Shown piece by piece: positions 63,809 to 64,000 of a stretch of DNA of 64,000 nucleotides. Source of the stretch: Treponema rectale (GTDB taxonomy: Bacteria > Spirochaetota > Spirochaetia > Treponematales > Treponemataceae). The translations under genes were made by a program, and so were the position numbers. Location: NCBI RefSeq assembly GCF_014202035.1, contig NZ_JACHFR010000002.1:620001-684000 (forward strand), given 5' to 3'. The stretch's first letter is position 1, and each line of letters starts with the position of its first letter. The notes beneath the pieces are model-generated. The model made no database searches, had not been told where the DNA came from, and saw only the letters and a list, made by a program, of their open reading frames with translations.

Positions 63809-63825
63809 TTAATAGGTATAAGAGA

Positions 63826-63861
63826 AAGCTGGTATCATTAATTTGATGCCAGCTTTTTTTT
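63826..63861 (+). terminator. Terminator of the GH43 operon
   Basis: AAGCTGGTATCA (63826-63837) pairs with TGATGCCAGCTT (63844-63855) with one G-U pair, followed by T8 overlapping the stem end. Confidence 0.9.
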
Positions 63862-64000
63862 GTTTTAAATACTTTTATACGCGGATAATTAGATATCACA
63901 TTTTCGATTTAAATATTTCTTTTTTAGTTTGGTATTTAAAAATTTTAAGATATGATTTTTTTTTCACTGCTAGAATTATTTAGTATTAGTTGGTTCAGTA
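63862..64000. other. Non-coding edge of the window
   Basis: AT-rich sequence with no gene. It contains GATATCACATTTT (63892-63904), a 13-mer also present in the kdu control region (56663-56675), and may be the promoter region of a gene beyond the window. Confidence 0.4.

Overview
The window looks like a chromosomal stretch of a host- or rumen-associated, carbohydrate-degrading Treponema or close spirochaete relative. This is inferred from the AT-rich coding, the many lipoproteins with relaxed lipoboxes, the LplA/LplB/YtcP-type sugar importer, GH43 lipoproteins and very long surface proteins. No rRNA, tRNA, CRISPR array, phage or transposase gene was seen.

Region 1 (1-5.5 kb): a secreted alpha/beta hydrolase faces a five-gene minus-strand operon: Sir2 deacylase, rsmE, a HExxHH metallopeptidase-like protein, an exported protein with a TTG start, and rsmG. 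Region 2 (5.5-13.1 kb): a 2252-residue exported protein made of Ig-like units with a C-terminal beta-barrel. It is bracketed by two inverted copies of a modular interspersed repeat. Region 3 (13.1-45.2 kb): an orphan solute-binding-like protein on the minus strand, then three giant paralogous lipoproteins (3182, 3229 and 3673 residues). Each has Ig-like modules, a TIG-like segment and a C-terminal series of seven propeller-like repeats. Together the four giants take about 37 kb, more than half of the window.

Region 4 (45.2-54 kb): an oligosaccharide ABC importer (two permeases and a lipoprotein binding protein, without an ATPase gene), a cytoplasmic GH2 glycosidase, a small lipoprotein between two identical terminators, and a GGDEF protein. 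Region 5 (54-57.5 kb): the operon kduD-gntR-kduI for 4-deoxy-5-keto-uronate metabolism, divergent from a cytoplasmic discoidin-like protein. Region 6 (57.5-63.9 kb): a third repeat copy, then an operon of three exported GH43-type proteins and an Ig/Fn3 lipoprotein, closed by a strong terminator.

Regions 4 and 6 appear tied into one regulon by a palindrome, TGAAAAGGTTTTCA, ahead of the permeases, the GH2 gene and the GH43 operon, with a degenerate copy ahead of the binding protein. A plausible reading is surface trimming of a galactan- or arabinogalactan-like polysaccharide by the GH43 proteins, import of oligosaccharides, cytoplasmic cleavage by GH2, and uronate disposal through KduI/KduD. 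The most unusual items are the giant-protein locus, its flanking inverted repeats, and a GH43 paralogue that seems to lack its catalytic carboxylates.
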